In this document: positions 1 to 7,267 of the stretch, in pieces | Numbering within the stretch: position 1 is the first letter of the stretch | How the letters are laid out: the number at the start of each line of letters is the position of its first letter | DNA from: Acidobacteriota bacterium | GTDB taxonomy: Bacteria; Acidobacteriota; Terriglobia; Terriglobales; Acidobacteriaceae | Reading direction: 5' to 3' | DNA length: 22,737 nucleotides | Assembly: GCA_023441255.1 (NCBI GenBank) | Contig: JAEZPW010000354.1 | Span: 1-22,737 of the forward strand | The notes under the pieces: model-generated | Seen by the model: the letters and a program-made list of their open reading frames with translations, nothing else | What the model was told of the DNA's origin: nothing | Databases searched by the model: none | Translations under genes and position numbers: made by a program

Positions 1-1134
1 TTCCCGTTGCATGAGGACTACTTCGGCCGCTACCCCGCCGCGTTTCTCGGCATGCAGCCGGACATGTTCAAGATAGGCACGATCAGTTTTGTTCTGCTCA
101 CCATTTTTCTGATCGTCTTTTTCTTCCGGCTGAACATCGACGCCTTCGTCGAGCACCGCGTTCTCACCGGACTTCGAGGCCGCAGCCAGCGCTTTCTGCA
201 CCATCTGGCCAACTTCCTCACCGATAAACCCGTCCGCCTTGGTTGGTTTCACACGATAGGTGAATGGGCAGTCGTGCTTTTTATCCGCAGTCCTGCGCTC
301 GTTCTGATGTACTCCGCTACCAACGACTCGCTCGTGATGCCCAGCTACCCACTCCAGCCTACGTCTGCGCTGTACTTCAAGTTCATTCAGGCTGCGCTCG
401 CTGTGCTCATCATTACCCAGACCGCGTTGCCGCTGGTGGGTGCTGTCATCATCGGCCTCTGGGTGTACCTATTTCGCTGGGGCTGGATGGTGGCCGCCGA
501 TGCCATACCGGTAGTCACTGCAGCCATCCTTTACATCACCTGCCCCTGGCAGTCGCACCGCATCGCCATAACCGAGTTGAATGAGAAGCAGCTCAAGTGG
601 GTGCGTCTCGTCCTCGGCTTCGGCTTCTTCGCTCTGGGCTGGCTCAAAATTTACAACTACCATCTCACCGCTGGGGTCGCTGACAATTATCCGTCCGTCA
701 TGAACGATCCCATGATCGGATTCTTCTCCATCGGCACTAATCCGGCGTTCCGGCGTGAAAACTGGATTGTCGCCTTTGCGCTGGCCGAGGTTCTAAGCGG
801 CTTCATGCTCATGGTGGGCGTCTTCACGCGCGTGTGGGGCGTGCTGATGCTGTGGGTATTCATCAAGCTGATGATCGTCGACTTCGGGTGGGAAGAGATT
901 CCCCATATTTATCCCATCGCGGCCACCGCCGCCGTCGTTTTCTCCAATCGCTGTGGCACTGAATTCGCCTTCATTGAACGTCTGCAGGACAAGTTCCGAC
1001 GGGAGGGTCGAACTGCATTCCAGCTCGGGACCGTCGTTTTCGCTTCCGTCGTCATTTCCGTGCTCACAATCTACTTATTGCTCTTCGCCCTGACTTTCAC
1101 CAGCCGCGCCAGCATACCGGGGTGGACCTCATGA
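1..1134 (+). CDS. DoxX-like integral membrane protein (5' end outside window)
   Basis: The reading frame is open to the first base of the window, and the visible start of the protein already looks internal, so the gene most likely begins upstream. About 375 residues are visible with some eight or nine hydrophobic segments. The central and C-terminal parts (a LGWLKIYNY-like helix, then repeated hydrophobic helices with GVFTRVWG and a final anchor near residues 345-368) resemble the DoxX/DoxD membrane family, whose members are often linked to redox or thiol chemistry. No catalytic motif is visible, so the biochemical role is unknown. Its stop codon overlaps the ATG of the next gene by 4 bp (ATGA at 1131-1134), so the two proteins are very probably made together. 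The family call is moderate; membrane location is firm. Confidence 0.7.
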   Translation, partial: FPLHEDYFGRYPAAFLGMQPDMFKIGTISFVLLTIFLIVFFFRLNIDAFVEHRVLTGLRGRSQRFLHHLANFLTDKPVRLGWFHTIGEWAVVLFIRSPALVLMYSATNDSLVMPSYPLQPTSALYFKFIQAALAVLIITQTALPLVGAVIIGLWVYLFRWGWMVAADAIPVVTAAILYITCPWQSHRIAITELNEKQLKWVRLVLGFGFFALGWLKIYNYHLTAGVADNYPSVMNDPMIGFFSIGTNPAFRRENWIVAFALAEVLSGFMLMVGVFTRVWGVLMLWVFIKLMIVDFGWEEIPHIYPIAATAAVVFSNRCGTEFAFIERLQDKFRREGRTAFQLGTVVFASVVISVLTIYLLLFALTFTSRASIPGWTS

Positions 1135-1922
1135 AGTTTGCCACTGCAACTCAGATCGCCATCATCGCTGTTATCACCTGCGTCGGCCTCTTCGCCCTCG
1201 ACTACTGGAAGAACCCTCAACTCTGGCATCCGGACAAGGTCGCCGCCGCCGCTCCCGAAGACGGCATGCATCTTACGCTATGGATGAACCAACTCCGCTG
1301 TACCGAGTGCTTTGATACCGTTCGCCAGGCGCTTATGACCGTTCCCGGCATCGATGCGGCGAACGCCACCACGGAAAAGAAACTGGCCAGCGAGACTGAA
1401 GGCGAGGCAATGACCGGCCCCCAGGCCGATTATGGCAATCGCGTGGAGGTCCACATCACGGACCCAGCGAAACTCGATTTTGTGGCGCTCGACCGTGCGT
1501 TGCGAGAAAAGGGTTTTGTTGCCGACCGTATCGAGGTTAGCGGAATTCCCCATTTTCGCCTGGAGGCCTCGTTACCGTATCTCTGCCCAGGCTCTTGTGA
1601 AACTGCGACCCGCACCCAGATGGCAACACTGAAGGCGCGTCAAATGGACGGCCAATTGACATGGCTCGACAGCGTCGACGTGGATGCCAACCGCAAGGCC
1701 GTCACCGCCTACGCCCGCTATCTTGAGCCGGGTAAGACCGTGGACGTCACCGAGTTTGAATCCGCTCTGGCGCACGTCGGTTATTCGCCCAGTTCAGTCC
1801 GCATGTTCCCAGGCGACCTGGCGCCCCCTCCCAAGAACGCCTCGTCCACGGGCGTGAACGATCCCGCTCACGAACGCGCAAACGGCATGGATCATCCAGA
1901 TGACGGCCAGCACTCGCACTGA
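1131..1922 (+). CDS. Membrane-anchored protein with two HMA-like cysteine modules and a His-rich tail
   Basis: The ATG at 1131 is preferred over an in-frame GTG at 1122 because it overlaps the previous stop in the classic ATGA arrangement and has GGGGTGG just upstream. The 263-residue product has one N-terminal membrane helix (about residues 6-24). An extracytoplasmic part follows with two repeats of ferredoxin-like, heavy-metal-associated (HMA) character. The first carries Cys57-x-x-Cys60 followed by the VRQALMTVPGI pattern typical of HMA helices. The second carries Cys152 and Cys156 and ends with an HVGYSP-like strand. The tail (about residues 247-263) is rich in His and Asp. Metal binding or delivery, perhaps copper or mercury, is inferred; the second Cys pair has unusual spacing (CxxxC). 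Partnership with the upstream DoxX-like protein is supported by the overlap. Confidence 0.72.
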   Translation: MKFATATQIAIIAVITCVGLFALDYWKNPQLWHPDKVAAAAPEDGMHLTLWMNQLRCTECFDTVRQALMTVPGIDAANATTEKKLASETEGEAMTGPQADYGNRVEVHITDPAKLDFVALDRALREKGFVADRIEVSGIPHFRLEASLPYLCPGSCETATRTQMATLKARQMDGQLTWLDSVDVDANRKAVTAYARYLEPGKTVDVTEFESALAHVGYSPSSVRMFPGDLAPPPKNASSTGVNDPAHERANGMDHPDDGQHSH

Positions 1923-1929
1923 GTGCGAG
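1913..1929 (+). other. Hairpin spanning the stop codon of the HMA-like gene
   Basis: CTCGCACT (1913-1920) and AGTGCGAG (1922-1929) are perfect inverted repeats around a single base, so a 7-bp stem with the TGA stop codon as its loop can form. There is no T-run after it. It may stabilise the 3' end or assist termination, but this is unproven. The rest of 1923-2027 shows nothing else convincing. Confidence 0.4.
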
Positions 1930-2027
1930 CGCGGTTCCCTGCCACTCAACCGTTCACTGCGCGTTTCAACGATGCTCCCGAGCGACATCATTGTCGGTGT
2001 GACTTGACCGTGCTTCGAAGTTCGGCT

Positions 2028-2705
2028 TCAGCCGTGTTGAACCTTGAAGAATTCCATAAACCTGTTCGCAATCTCTTTCGGCAGGTCCGCAACTCGTTTG
2101 CGACCACTCCACCCGAGGTCGTGCCCGACTCCCTTCACTACCATGTGCTCGGAAGGGACCTTCAGCAGCCGGATTGAGCTCGTCATCTCCTCCACTGTTC
2201 CGAACGGATCCTTGTCCCCTTGCACGAAGAGCGCCGGAACAGTGATCTGCGAGAAATGCGCATCCCGCAATTGCGTTTTGCCCGGCGCGTGCAGTGGATA
2301 CGACATCAGCAGCAGCCCATCACATGCCCCTGGCTCTGACGCAGCCAGCATCGAGGCCTGTCTACCCCCATACGACTGGCCACCGATCATCACCTTGCCG
2401 CCAGCCAACTTTCTCAACACTCCGGCGGCATCACGCAACCCCTGCTGGTCGCGGCCTGCGCTCGAAGGCGACGGCGGCCCATGCTGCCTCAGCTGTCGAA
2501 ACGGCAGATCGTACCGAAGCACCGCGACGTTTCGTCGCGCCAACTCTTCTGCCAACGCAACCAGCAACGCGCCTTGGGCGTTGCCGCCAGCTCCGTGCGT
2601 AAGCACAGCCGAAGCGACCACCTCACCCGCGGCTTCATGCAGATAGCCCCGCACCAGCGCGCCCGACTCTCCGCGTTCCTCAATGCTCCTCAGAGTGGAG
2701 CTCAT
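2028..2705 (-). CDS. Alpha/beta hydrolase of the KANL3/Tex30 (dienelactone hydrolase-like) type
   Basis: A complete 225-residue cytoplasmic protein with no signal peptide. The alpha/beta-hydrolase triad is visible: the nucleophile elbow GQSYGG with Ser111, an acidic residue in VQGDKDP (Asp164 or Asp166) after a beta strand, and His195 in GVGHDLG. The early THGAGG loop (about residues 36-41) fits the oxyanion region of this group. The ATG at 2705 has GGAGAG a few bases upstream. The gene begins 39 bp after the stop of the large glycosidase on the same strand, so they may be cotranscribed. Its substrate cannot be read from sequence; a small ester is possible. The hydrolase fold is very likely, the substrate unknown. 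Confidence 0.85.
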   Translation of the reverse strand: MSSTLRSIEERGESGALVRGYLHEAAGEVVASAVLTHGAGGNAQGALLVALAEELARRNVAVLRYDLPFRQLRQHGPPSPSSAGRDQQGLRDAAGVLRKLAGGKVMIGGQSYGGRQASMLAASEPGACDGLLLMSYPLHAPGKTQLRDAHFSQITVPALFVQGDKDPFGTVEEMTSSIRLLKVPSEHMVVKGVGHDLGWSGRKRVADLPKEIANRFMEFFKVQHG

Positions 2706-2744
2706 ATTTCTCTCCGCGCACTCCGTGGCTTCCGAGCACTATTG

Positions 2745-5700
2745 TCAAAAGCCATACTTCGCGACTACAGCCCCGTCCTTCTTGCTCACGATTGCCAGCG
2801 CCGCCCTTTGCGACGGCAACTTGAACTTCAGCTGCGCGCCCGTGAGTTTATCCTTGATGTTGATGTCGCTGTCGGTTGCGTCTTCCGACACCACCACGTA
2901 CATCACGGCATCCTGCAGCACCGTCGGATATACGAGCACGCCGGGCGACAACTCATGCTCGGTTTCGAACGCCGGTTCCAGTCCGGCTTTCTTCAGCACA
3001 TACGAATACAATCTTCTCGCAGCTTCAGGTCCTTCCGACAGCTCCACAGGATAGGCGGCCAAGTAGACTCGCCCCTTTCCGTAAGTCTGCTCGACGAGCG
3101 TCTTTCCGTCCGCAAACTTCGCCGCCTCCAGCCAGTTCTGGGCGTCACCGCCGAATGTCATCGGAATGGCCTCAGTGCCCGCTGTGAGTGTCGCTGTCCT
3201 GTACGTCAGCGGCTCAACATCTCCCTGCACCTTCAGCGCCTTCATCCGATCCACCACATGCCAGTGTGTATCCCGCGCCACCGGACCCGTCACCAGCAGG
3301 GTCCCGCCATTCTCGACGTACTTGAGCAGCGCCTGCCACGATTCCTCGCCCAGCGCTTGCGGTGACGGTAGTACCACCAGTTTCGGCGTTCCTAGTTTGC
3401 CGATCTGGTTTTCGGCAATCACATACGGCGTCACTTTGTTGCCGTAGGCGAGCGCCTTCACCGCTTTGCGCTGCGCCTCCACTTGCATAGTGCCGAGCAC
3501 CGAGAACTGTGCCGCCTGCGACGTCACAATCGCTATCTCCGGCTGTACCGCATCGCGCAAGCTGTCGCTTGCCGCCTTTGCGAATGCAGCGAAGCCGCGC
3601 ATCACCGTCGCTTCCGGCTTCTCCGTCCCATCGCCACGAAGCGCGCCGATCGGGACCTCATTTCCCTCCGTCATGTATGTGTTCGTGTTCCAAAGCCACT
3701 CGATGGCCCCCGCCCCCTGCACGAAGGACAATGCCATCTTTCGCTCGAAAAGGGCGCCTTCGCTCTCCGTCGTACGCCGCGCGATCTCGTCCAGCGTGAG
3801 TTCCCGCTGAAGGCCTGTCTCCTGGATCAGCATGGGCTTGCCTGCCTGCTTCGCCACCAACGAATCCCACAGCAAGTCGTCGTTCTGCCACCACGTATGG
3901 TTTGCCGTAAAATCCACCGCATCGCCGAAAAACGCAGGTGAGACTCGCCCTTCGTAGCCGCCCTCGTCCTGTCCCACCGTGACCAACTGCTGTGCTCCTG
4001 CCCCTCGGATGGTCTTTCTCATCTCCGCCGCCCAATCGGCAAAGACCTTCTGAGAGAACACGAAGAAGCCGTACAACTTCAGCGAATTCACGCCGTCATA
4101 CATCGCCCGCGGGGCAAACTCGAACTCCGTCGGGACCGGCAGGATGCCTTCTCCCGTCCCCTTCAGGTTCCACGCTTGTGCCAGCGCGGCGCGGTCCGGG
4201 TATTTCTGCCGCAGAAACTCATTCCATGCAGCCAGTTCATAGGGATCGCCATTAGCACGGGTCTTCCACAGGTACTGTGAGTTGCTTGGCTCGTTAATCA
4301 GGTCCCATGCCAGGAACGGCACGTCGCGGAATCGCTCCGCCACTCCGCCCACCAGCATCTTCTGTCTGCGCAACGCCTCCGGATCGAGATAGGCATTAAT
4401 GCCGCCCAGCGAGTCCGGCAGGAAAGCGAAGAAGTTGAACTGCACCGGCAGTCCATGTTTCCGCGCAGTCATCAGGTAGGCTTCCATCGTCCGCAGCGTC
4501 CGGTCATAGGGACGCCCCGTCTCGTCGGCGAACTTGTCCCAACCCGTCCACCAACCGGTCCGCAGCATGTTCAGACCAACCGCGCTCATCTGCGCCATGT
4601 CGCGGTCCCACACGTAAACATTCGGGTGATCGAAGAACAATCGTTGAACGTCGCTCGCCATGTAGGTTGTCCCCACCACCGCCAGCGGACGCCCGTCCAA
4701 CTCAAAGTAGTCCGTACCAACTCCGAGTTTCGGTCCCGATTTCAGATATTCCTCATCTCTCATCCAGAACGCGGATCTGTACACCGCAACAGTCGTATCG
4801 CCATCCATCAACTTCGCTTCGACGACGTGCAATCCCTTCGTCGTCGGTGCCGGGAACGTCACCACCGGATTCCCCACGATTGCGACCCGCTTGGTGCCCC
4901 ACGTTCGCGAAGCTGACGCAGGGCTCTTCTTTGCTGCTTTTCCTGCATCACGCCCGTACTTTGCCGAAGCCGCCTGCTCCGGTGCTAGCGTCACAACCGC
5001 CGTCAGCGGCGTTTGCCGCTTCGCAGCCGCGATCCAGCTCAACTCGATCTGCACCGGCTCTCCCGGCGCATACAGCGGCAGGGTCGGCCTGGCTGTGAAC
5101 TCTTCGCTGCCCCGTGCAGCTGCCTCACTAAGAACGGGCACCACCTTCTTCGCCGCATCCGCATAGAATGCCGAGTCCAGCTCCGAGTTGATGAATATCC
5201 AGCGTCCGCCCGCGAAGCGCCCCCGCACGTGATCGACCTGGACCGCCGGCGCCGACATCTTGCGCCCATCCTTTACTCCCCACGCGAACGCATCCAGCCG
5301 CGCGTCAAGGGCACCTGCTGATCCGCCGCGCTGGTACAAAGCGCTGCTCGAAAGATGAATGATCGGGCTGAACGCCTGCTTCCACTCGAACGGCGCGATC
5401 CGCGTTATTACGTCCGGATTCGCCTCGAACTTCATCCCCGTGCTGCCCGGCGTTTCCTGGTACTGATCGATCAGCAACTCTTGCGCGAACCGGACGCTGT
5501 AGTCCCGCAACTGCCATCCCGACTGCGTGCGATATGCCGCCCTTGTGAACGGCCTTCCGCCCAACACCAGCAGGTTGCCGCCGCGTCCCAGATACGCATA
5601 GATCTCTGCCCAAGCCGTTTCCGGAAATGCCGACCCATAAGGCAGCACCAGTAGCGGCCTGCCGCTCGTCAGGGCTGATTTCAAACCCTCGGCGCCGACG

Positions 5701-5867
5701 AACTGCGCTCCGGGCAGCAACGCATGTAGTTCGCTCGGATTCGGAGCGATCGCGTCAGCCGCCGGAAATCCCGGTTCTTCGAACACAACCACAGGCACGT
5801 TCGCAACCTGTGCCGATGCGGCACAGACCAGTAACAGAGCGATGAACGACACGAAGATGGTTTTCAT
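2745..5867 (-). CDS. Large secreted glycoside hydrolase of clan GH-A (GH5/GH42-like)
   Basis: The 1040-residue protein starts with a clear signal peptide (MKTIFVSFIALLLVCAASAQ), so it acts outside the cytoplasm. Residues about 25-255 contain a glutamine-amidotransferase-like fold fragment (LLVLPYGSAF, GGNLLVLGG). Residues 260-375 look like a beta-sandwich and linker. The catalytic (beta/alpha)8 barrel covers about 385-760, with the acid/base Glu526 in WDLINEP and the likely nucleophile Glu683 in LIQETG. A second amidotransferase-like domain at about 775-960 (VVLPSPQALG, NGGTLLVTGP) resembles the trimerisation domain of GH42 beta-galactosidases. The exact family and sugar (beta-galactoside, beta-mannoside or other) cannot be fixed. 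It follows the ROK kinase gene by 254 bp and precedes the hydrolase on the same strand. A dispersed hairpin element lies in the linker at residues 315-325. Confidence 0.85.
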   Translation of the reverse strand: MKTIFVSFIALLLVCAASAQVANVPVVVFEEPGFPAADAIAPNPSELHALLPGAQFVGAEGLKSALTSGRPLLVLPYGSAFPETAWAEIYAYLGRGGNLLVLGGRPFTRAAYRTQSGWQLRDYSVRFAQELLIDQYQETPGSTGMKFEANPDVITRIAPFEWKQAFSPIIHLSSSALYQRGGSAGALDARLDAFAWGVKDGRKMSAPAVQVDHVRGRFAGGRWIFINSELDSAFYADAAKKVVPVLSEAAARGSEEFTARPTLPLYAPGEPVQIELSWIAAAKRQTPLTAVVTLAPEQAASAKYGRDAGKAAKKSPASASRTWGTKRVAIVGNPVVTFPAPTTKGLHVVEAKLMDGDTTVAVYRSAFWMRDEEYLKSGPKLGVGTDYFELDGRPLAVVGTTYMASDVQRLFFDHPNVYVWDRDMAQMSAVGLNMLRTGWWTGWDKFADETGRPYDRTLRTMEAYLMTARKHGLPVQFNFFAFLPDSLGGINAYLDPEALRRQKMLVGGVAERFRDVPFLAWDLINEPSNSQYLWKTRANGDPYELAAWNEFLRQKYPDRAALAQAWNLKGTGEGILPVPTEFEFAPRAMYDGVNSLKLYGFFVFSQKVFADWAAEMRKTIRGAGAQQLVTVGQDEGGYEGRVSPAFFGDAVDFTANHTWWQNDDLLWDSLVAKQAGKPMLIQETGLQRELTLDEIARRTTESEGALFERKMALSFVQGAGAIEWLWNTNTYMTEGNEVPIGALRGDGTEKPEATVMRGFAAFAKAASDSLRDAVQPEIAIVTSQAAQFSVLGTMQVEAQRKAVKALAYGNKVTPYVIAENQIGKLGTPKLVVLPSPQALGEESWQALLKYVENGGTLLVTGPVARDTHWHVVDRMKALKVQGDVEPLTYRTATLTAGTEAIPMTFGGDAQNWLEAAKFADGKTLVEQTYGKGRVYLAAYPVELSEGPEAARRLYSYVLKKAGLEPAFETEHELSPGVLVYPTVLQDAVMYVVVSEDATDSDINIKDKLTGAQLKFKLPSQRAALAIVSKKDGAVVAKYGF
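4894..4926 (-). repeat. GTGCCCCAC hairpin element inside the GH-A glycosidase gene
   Basis: On the plus strand this reads GTGCCCCACGTTCGCGAAGC followed by TGACGCAGGGCT. The left arm and loop match the copy in the GH38 gene at 22 of 23 positions, and the right arm is partly degraded. In the mRNA (minus) strand the arms still pair through two G-U wobbles. It is in frame and encodes residues 315-325, in a low-complexity Ala/Lys/Ser linker before the catalytic domain. Confidence 0.7.
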
Positions 5868-5919
5868 GATCTCTGGCTGTTATACCCCGAGGAGCCCCAC
5901 CGTTTCCACACGTCGGGGC

Positions 5920-5975
5920 GGCTGAGAGCTGCCGCTGAAGGCTGATCTGTCCCCTGAACGGCTAAAGGCTGAAAG
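5920..5975. repeat. Degenerate heptad (7-bp period) intergenic repeat, block A
   Basis: GGCTGA-type words recur at 5920, 5927 (AGCTGC), 5933, 5940, 5960 and 5967, mostly 7 bp apart, in the gap between the glycosidase and the ROK kinase genes. A hairpin CCCCGA/TCGGGG (5885-5890 with 5913-5918) lies just before it, in the leader of the glycosidase gene. The rest of the 254-bp gap (5868-6121) holds the inverted repeat listed next and no gene. Confidence 0.5.
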
Positions 5976-6013
5976 TTACAGCCAGTATTCTCACCCTTAG
6001 CTATCTCCGGGAA

Positions 6014-6093
6014 AACGAGAACCGCGGGCTCCGCAATTGCGTAATCGATTCAAGACCGACCTGCGTAATTCTGCGAAATCCGCGGTTATTTTC
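6014..6093. repeat. Imperfect inverted repeat between the ROK kinase and glycosidase genes
   Basis: AACCGCGG (6020-6027) and CCGCGGTT (6080-6087) are perfect 8-bp inverted arms about 52 bp apart, with GAAAA before and TTTTC after. Between them, GCGTAAT-like words recur (6039, 6064; GCGAAAT at 6073), again suggesting a degenerate short-period repeat. Read on the minus strand it lies just after the ROK kinase stop and ends in a T-rich stretch, so a termination role is possible but weak because of the long loop. Confidence 0.45.
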
Positions 6094-6121
6094 CTTCCCT
6101 GCCAATGCGTAAGTGCGATAT

Positions 6122-7102
6122 TTAAGCCCCCGCGCTCTCCGCCGTCCCAAAGCACAGCGCCGCAGCTCCCGCCACGCCCGAATCAATACCGTATTTCGCC
6201 TGCAGGATCGGCACTTCCGTACAACGCGTATTCACTGACCATTTCGGCACCATGCTTGCTATTCCGCCGAACCAGTCCGCCATCAGCGTGCTGACGCCGC
6301 CGCCCACCACGATGACGTCCGGATCAAGCAGGTCGATCATGTTGCCGAACCAGATCGCCAGTACTTCGGCCGTTTCGCGCAACACCTCGGTCGCCAGCGG
6401 GTCGCCAGCGCGCCACGCTTCCGCCACCATCTCGCTCGTCAACCGCTCAACGGTTCCGCCGGCGAGCGATAACATCTTCGCCCCGCCAGCGCCCGCTCCC
6501 TTCACCTTCAGCCGGGCGCGGTTCGCTATTGCCGGCCCCGACGCCAGCGCCTCAACGCATCCCTTTTTGCCGCATCCGCACACCGGGCCGTGATAATCGA
6601 TGGTCATATGTCCGCCTTCAGCAGCGGCACCCGTGCGACCCAGGTAGAGCTTCCGGTCAAAGATGATTCCCGTACCTACGCCCGTTCCCAGGGTCGCGTA
6701 GAAAACGGTGCTGTATCCCCTGGCCGCTCCCCATATGGCTTCCGCCAATCCCGCGGCATTGGCATCATTGTCTACACGCGTGGGAAAGGAATACTTTCTC
6801 TCCACCTCCGCCCCGAGCGGAAAATTGCGCCAGCAAGGCAAGTTCGGCGGATTGATGACCACGCCCTTGAACGGGTCCAGCGGTCCCGGCGAAGTCACAC
6901 CAATCCCTTTCACCGCTACACCCGGATTCGACGCCAGAACCATATCAATGGCCCTGACGACGGCATCCATCGCCTCCGCCGCCGTTCCCCGAGCATTCAT
7001 CGGCGTACGTGTCTTGTAGATGATTTCGCCGTTCGCGTTGACCAGTCCCGCTGCAACCTTCGTACCGCCAATGTCTACTCCCAGGAACACCGACTTCTGC
7101 AT
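6122..7102 (-). CDS. ROK-family sugar kinase (glucokinase or amino-sugar kinase type)
   Basis: ROK kinases phosphorylate glucose or related sugars with ATP in the cytoplasm. The 326-residue product shows the ATP-binding motif DIGGTK (10-15), the catalytic Asp113 in DNDANA, a GTGVGTGI loop (139-146), and the zinc site formed by His165 with Cys175, Cys177 and Cys182 in CGCGKKGC. VIVVGGGV (264-270) is the second phosphate-binding region. ATG at 7102 is chosen because GGGAGAGG lies a few bases upstream; an in-frame TTG at 7132 would add ten unusual residues. It is divergent from the GH38 gene and upstream of the glycosidase on the same strand. Whether it prefers glucose, mannose, GlcNAc or glucosamine cannot be decided from sequence. 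Confidence 0.9.
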   Translation of the reverse strand: MQKSVFLGVDIGGTKVAAGLVNANGEIIYKTRTPMNARGTAAEAMDAVVRAIDMVLASNPGVAVKGIGVTSPGPLDPFKGVVINPPNLPCWRNFPLGAEVERKYSFPTRVDNDANAAGLAEAIWGAARGYSTVFYATLGTGVGTGIIFDRKLYLGRTGAAAEGGHMTIDYHGPVCGCGKKGCVEALASGPAIANRARLKVKGAGAGGAKMLSLAGGTVERLTSEMVAEAWRAGDPLATEVLRETAEVLAIWFGNMIDLLDPDVIVVGGGVSTLMADWFGGIASMVPKWSVNTRCTEVPILQAKYGIDSGVAGAAALCFGTAESAGA

Positions 7103-7267
7103 CGTCCTCTCCCTGTGCGGCTTTCTCTCCAAGCCGTCACACTTAACTGCATTTACTCAGGTTTCACTTGCTTTCGTCGAGCTGAATCTCAGAATATAAA
7201 TGAAACAGTTTTACAATCGAATTCCATTCGAATGCTCCCTTTCAGGCGCATCCGACGCGAGGCCCGC
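7103..7267. promoter_or_regulatory. Divergent promoter region of the ROK kinase and GH38 genes
   Basis: This 165-bp gap lies between two gene starts pointing away from each other, so it must hold both promoters. It is AT-richer than its surroundings around 7150-7235. CATTCGAATG (7225-7234) is a perfect 10-bp palindrome, and AATATAAAT (7193-7201) is a candidate -10 region for GH38, but no well-spaced -35/-10 pair is convincing. GAGG at 7259-7262 serves the GH38 start. Confidence 0.5.

Noticed and set aside
2023..2034. CGGC-TTCA-GCCG hairpin over the stop of the alpha/beta hydrolase as a terminator
   Set aside because: The stem is only 4 bp and no T-run follows on the minus strand.
2481..3365. 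A 294-codon plus-strand frame across the hydrolase/glycosidase boundary
   Set aside because: The product is rich in Arg, His and Gln, as antisense frames of GC-rich genes are, and it overlaps two well-supported minus-strand genes.
5885..5918. A further copy of the GTGCCCCAC repeat in the leader of the GH-A glycosidase gene
   Set aside because: CCCCAC and GGGG are present, but the arms and loop do not line up with the family without several gaps; only the plain CCCCGA/TCGGGG hairpin is mentioned.
7225..7234. CATTCGAATG palindrome as an operator for GH38 and the ROK kinase
   Set aside because: At 10 bp, in a gap of 165 bp, it is too short to claim, and it does not resemble the 16-bp palindrome at 13584-13599.
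6590..7267. A long N-terminal extension of the GH38 frame upstream of its signal peptide
   Set aside because: The extension is antisense to the ROK kinase gene, has no domain character, and would bury a good signal peptide and ribosome site at 7268.
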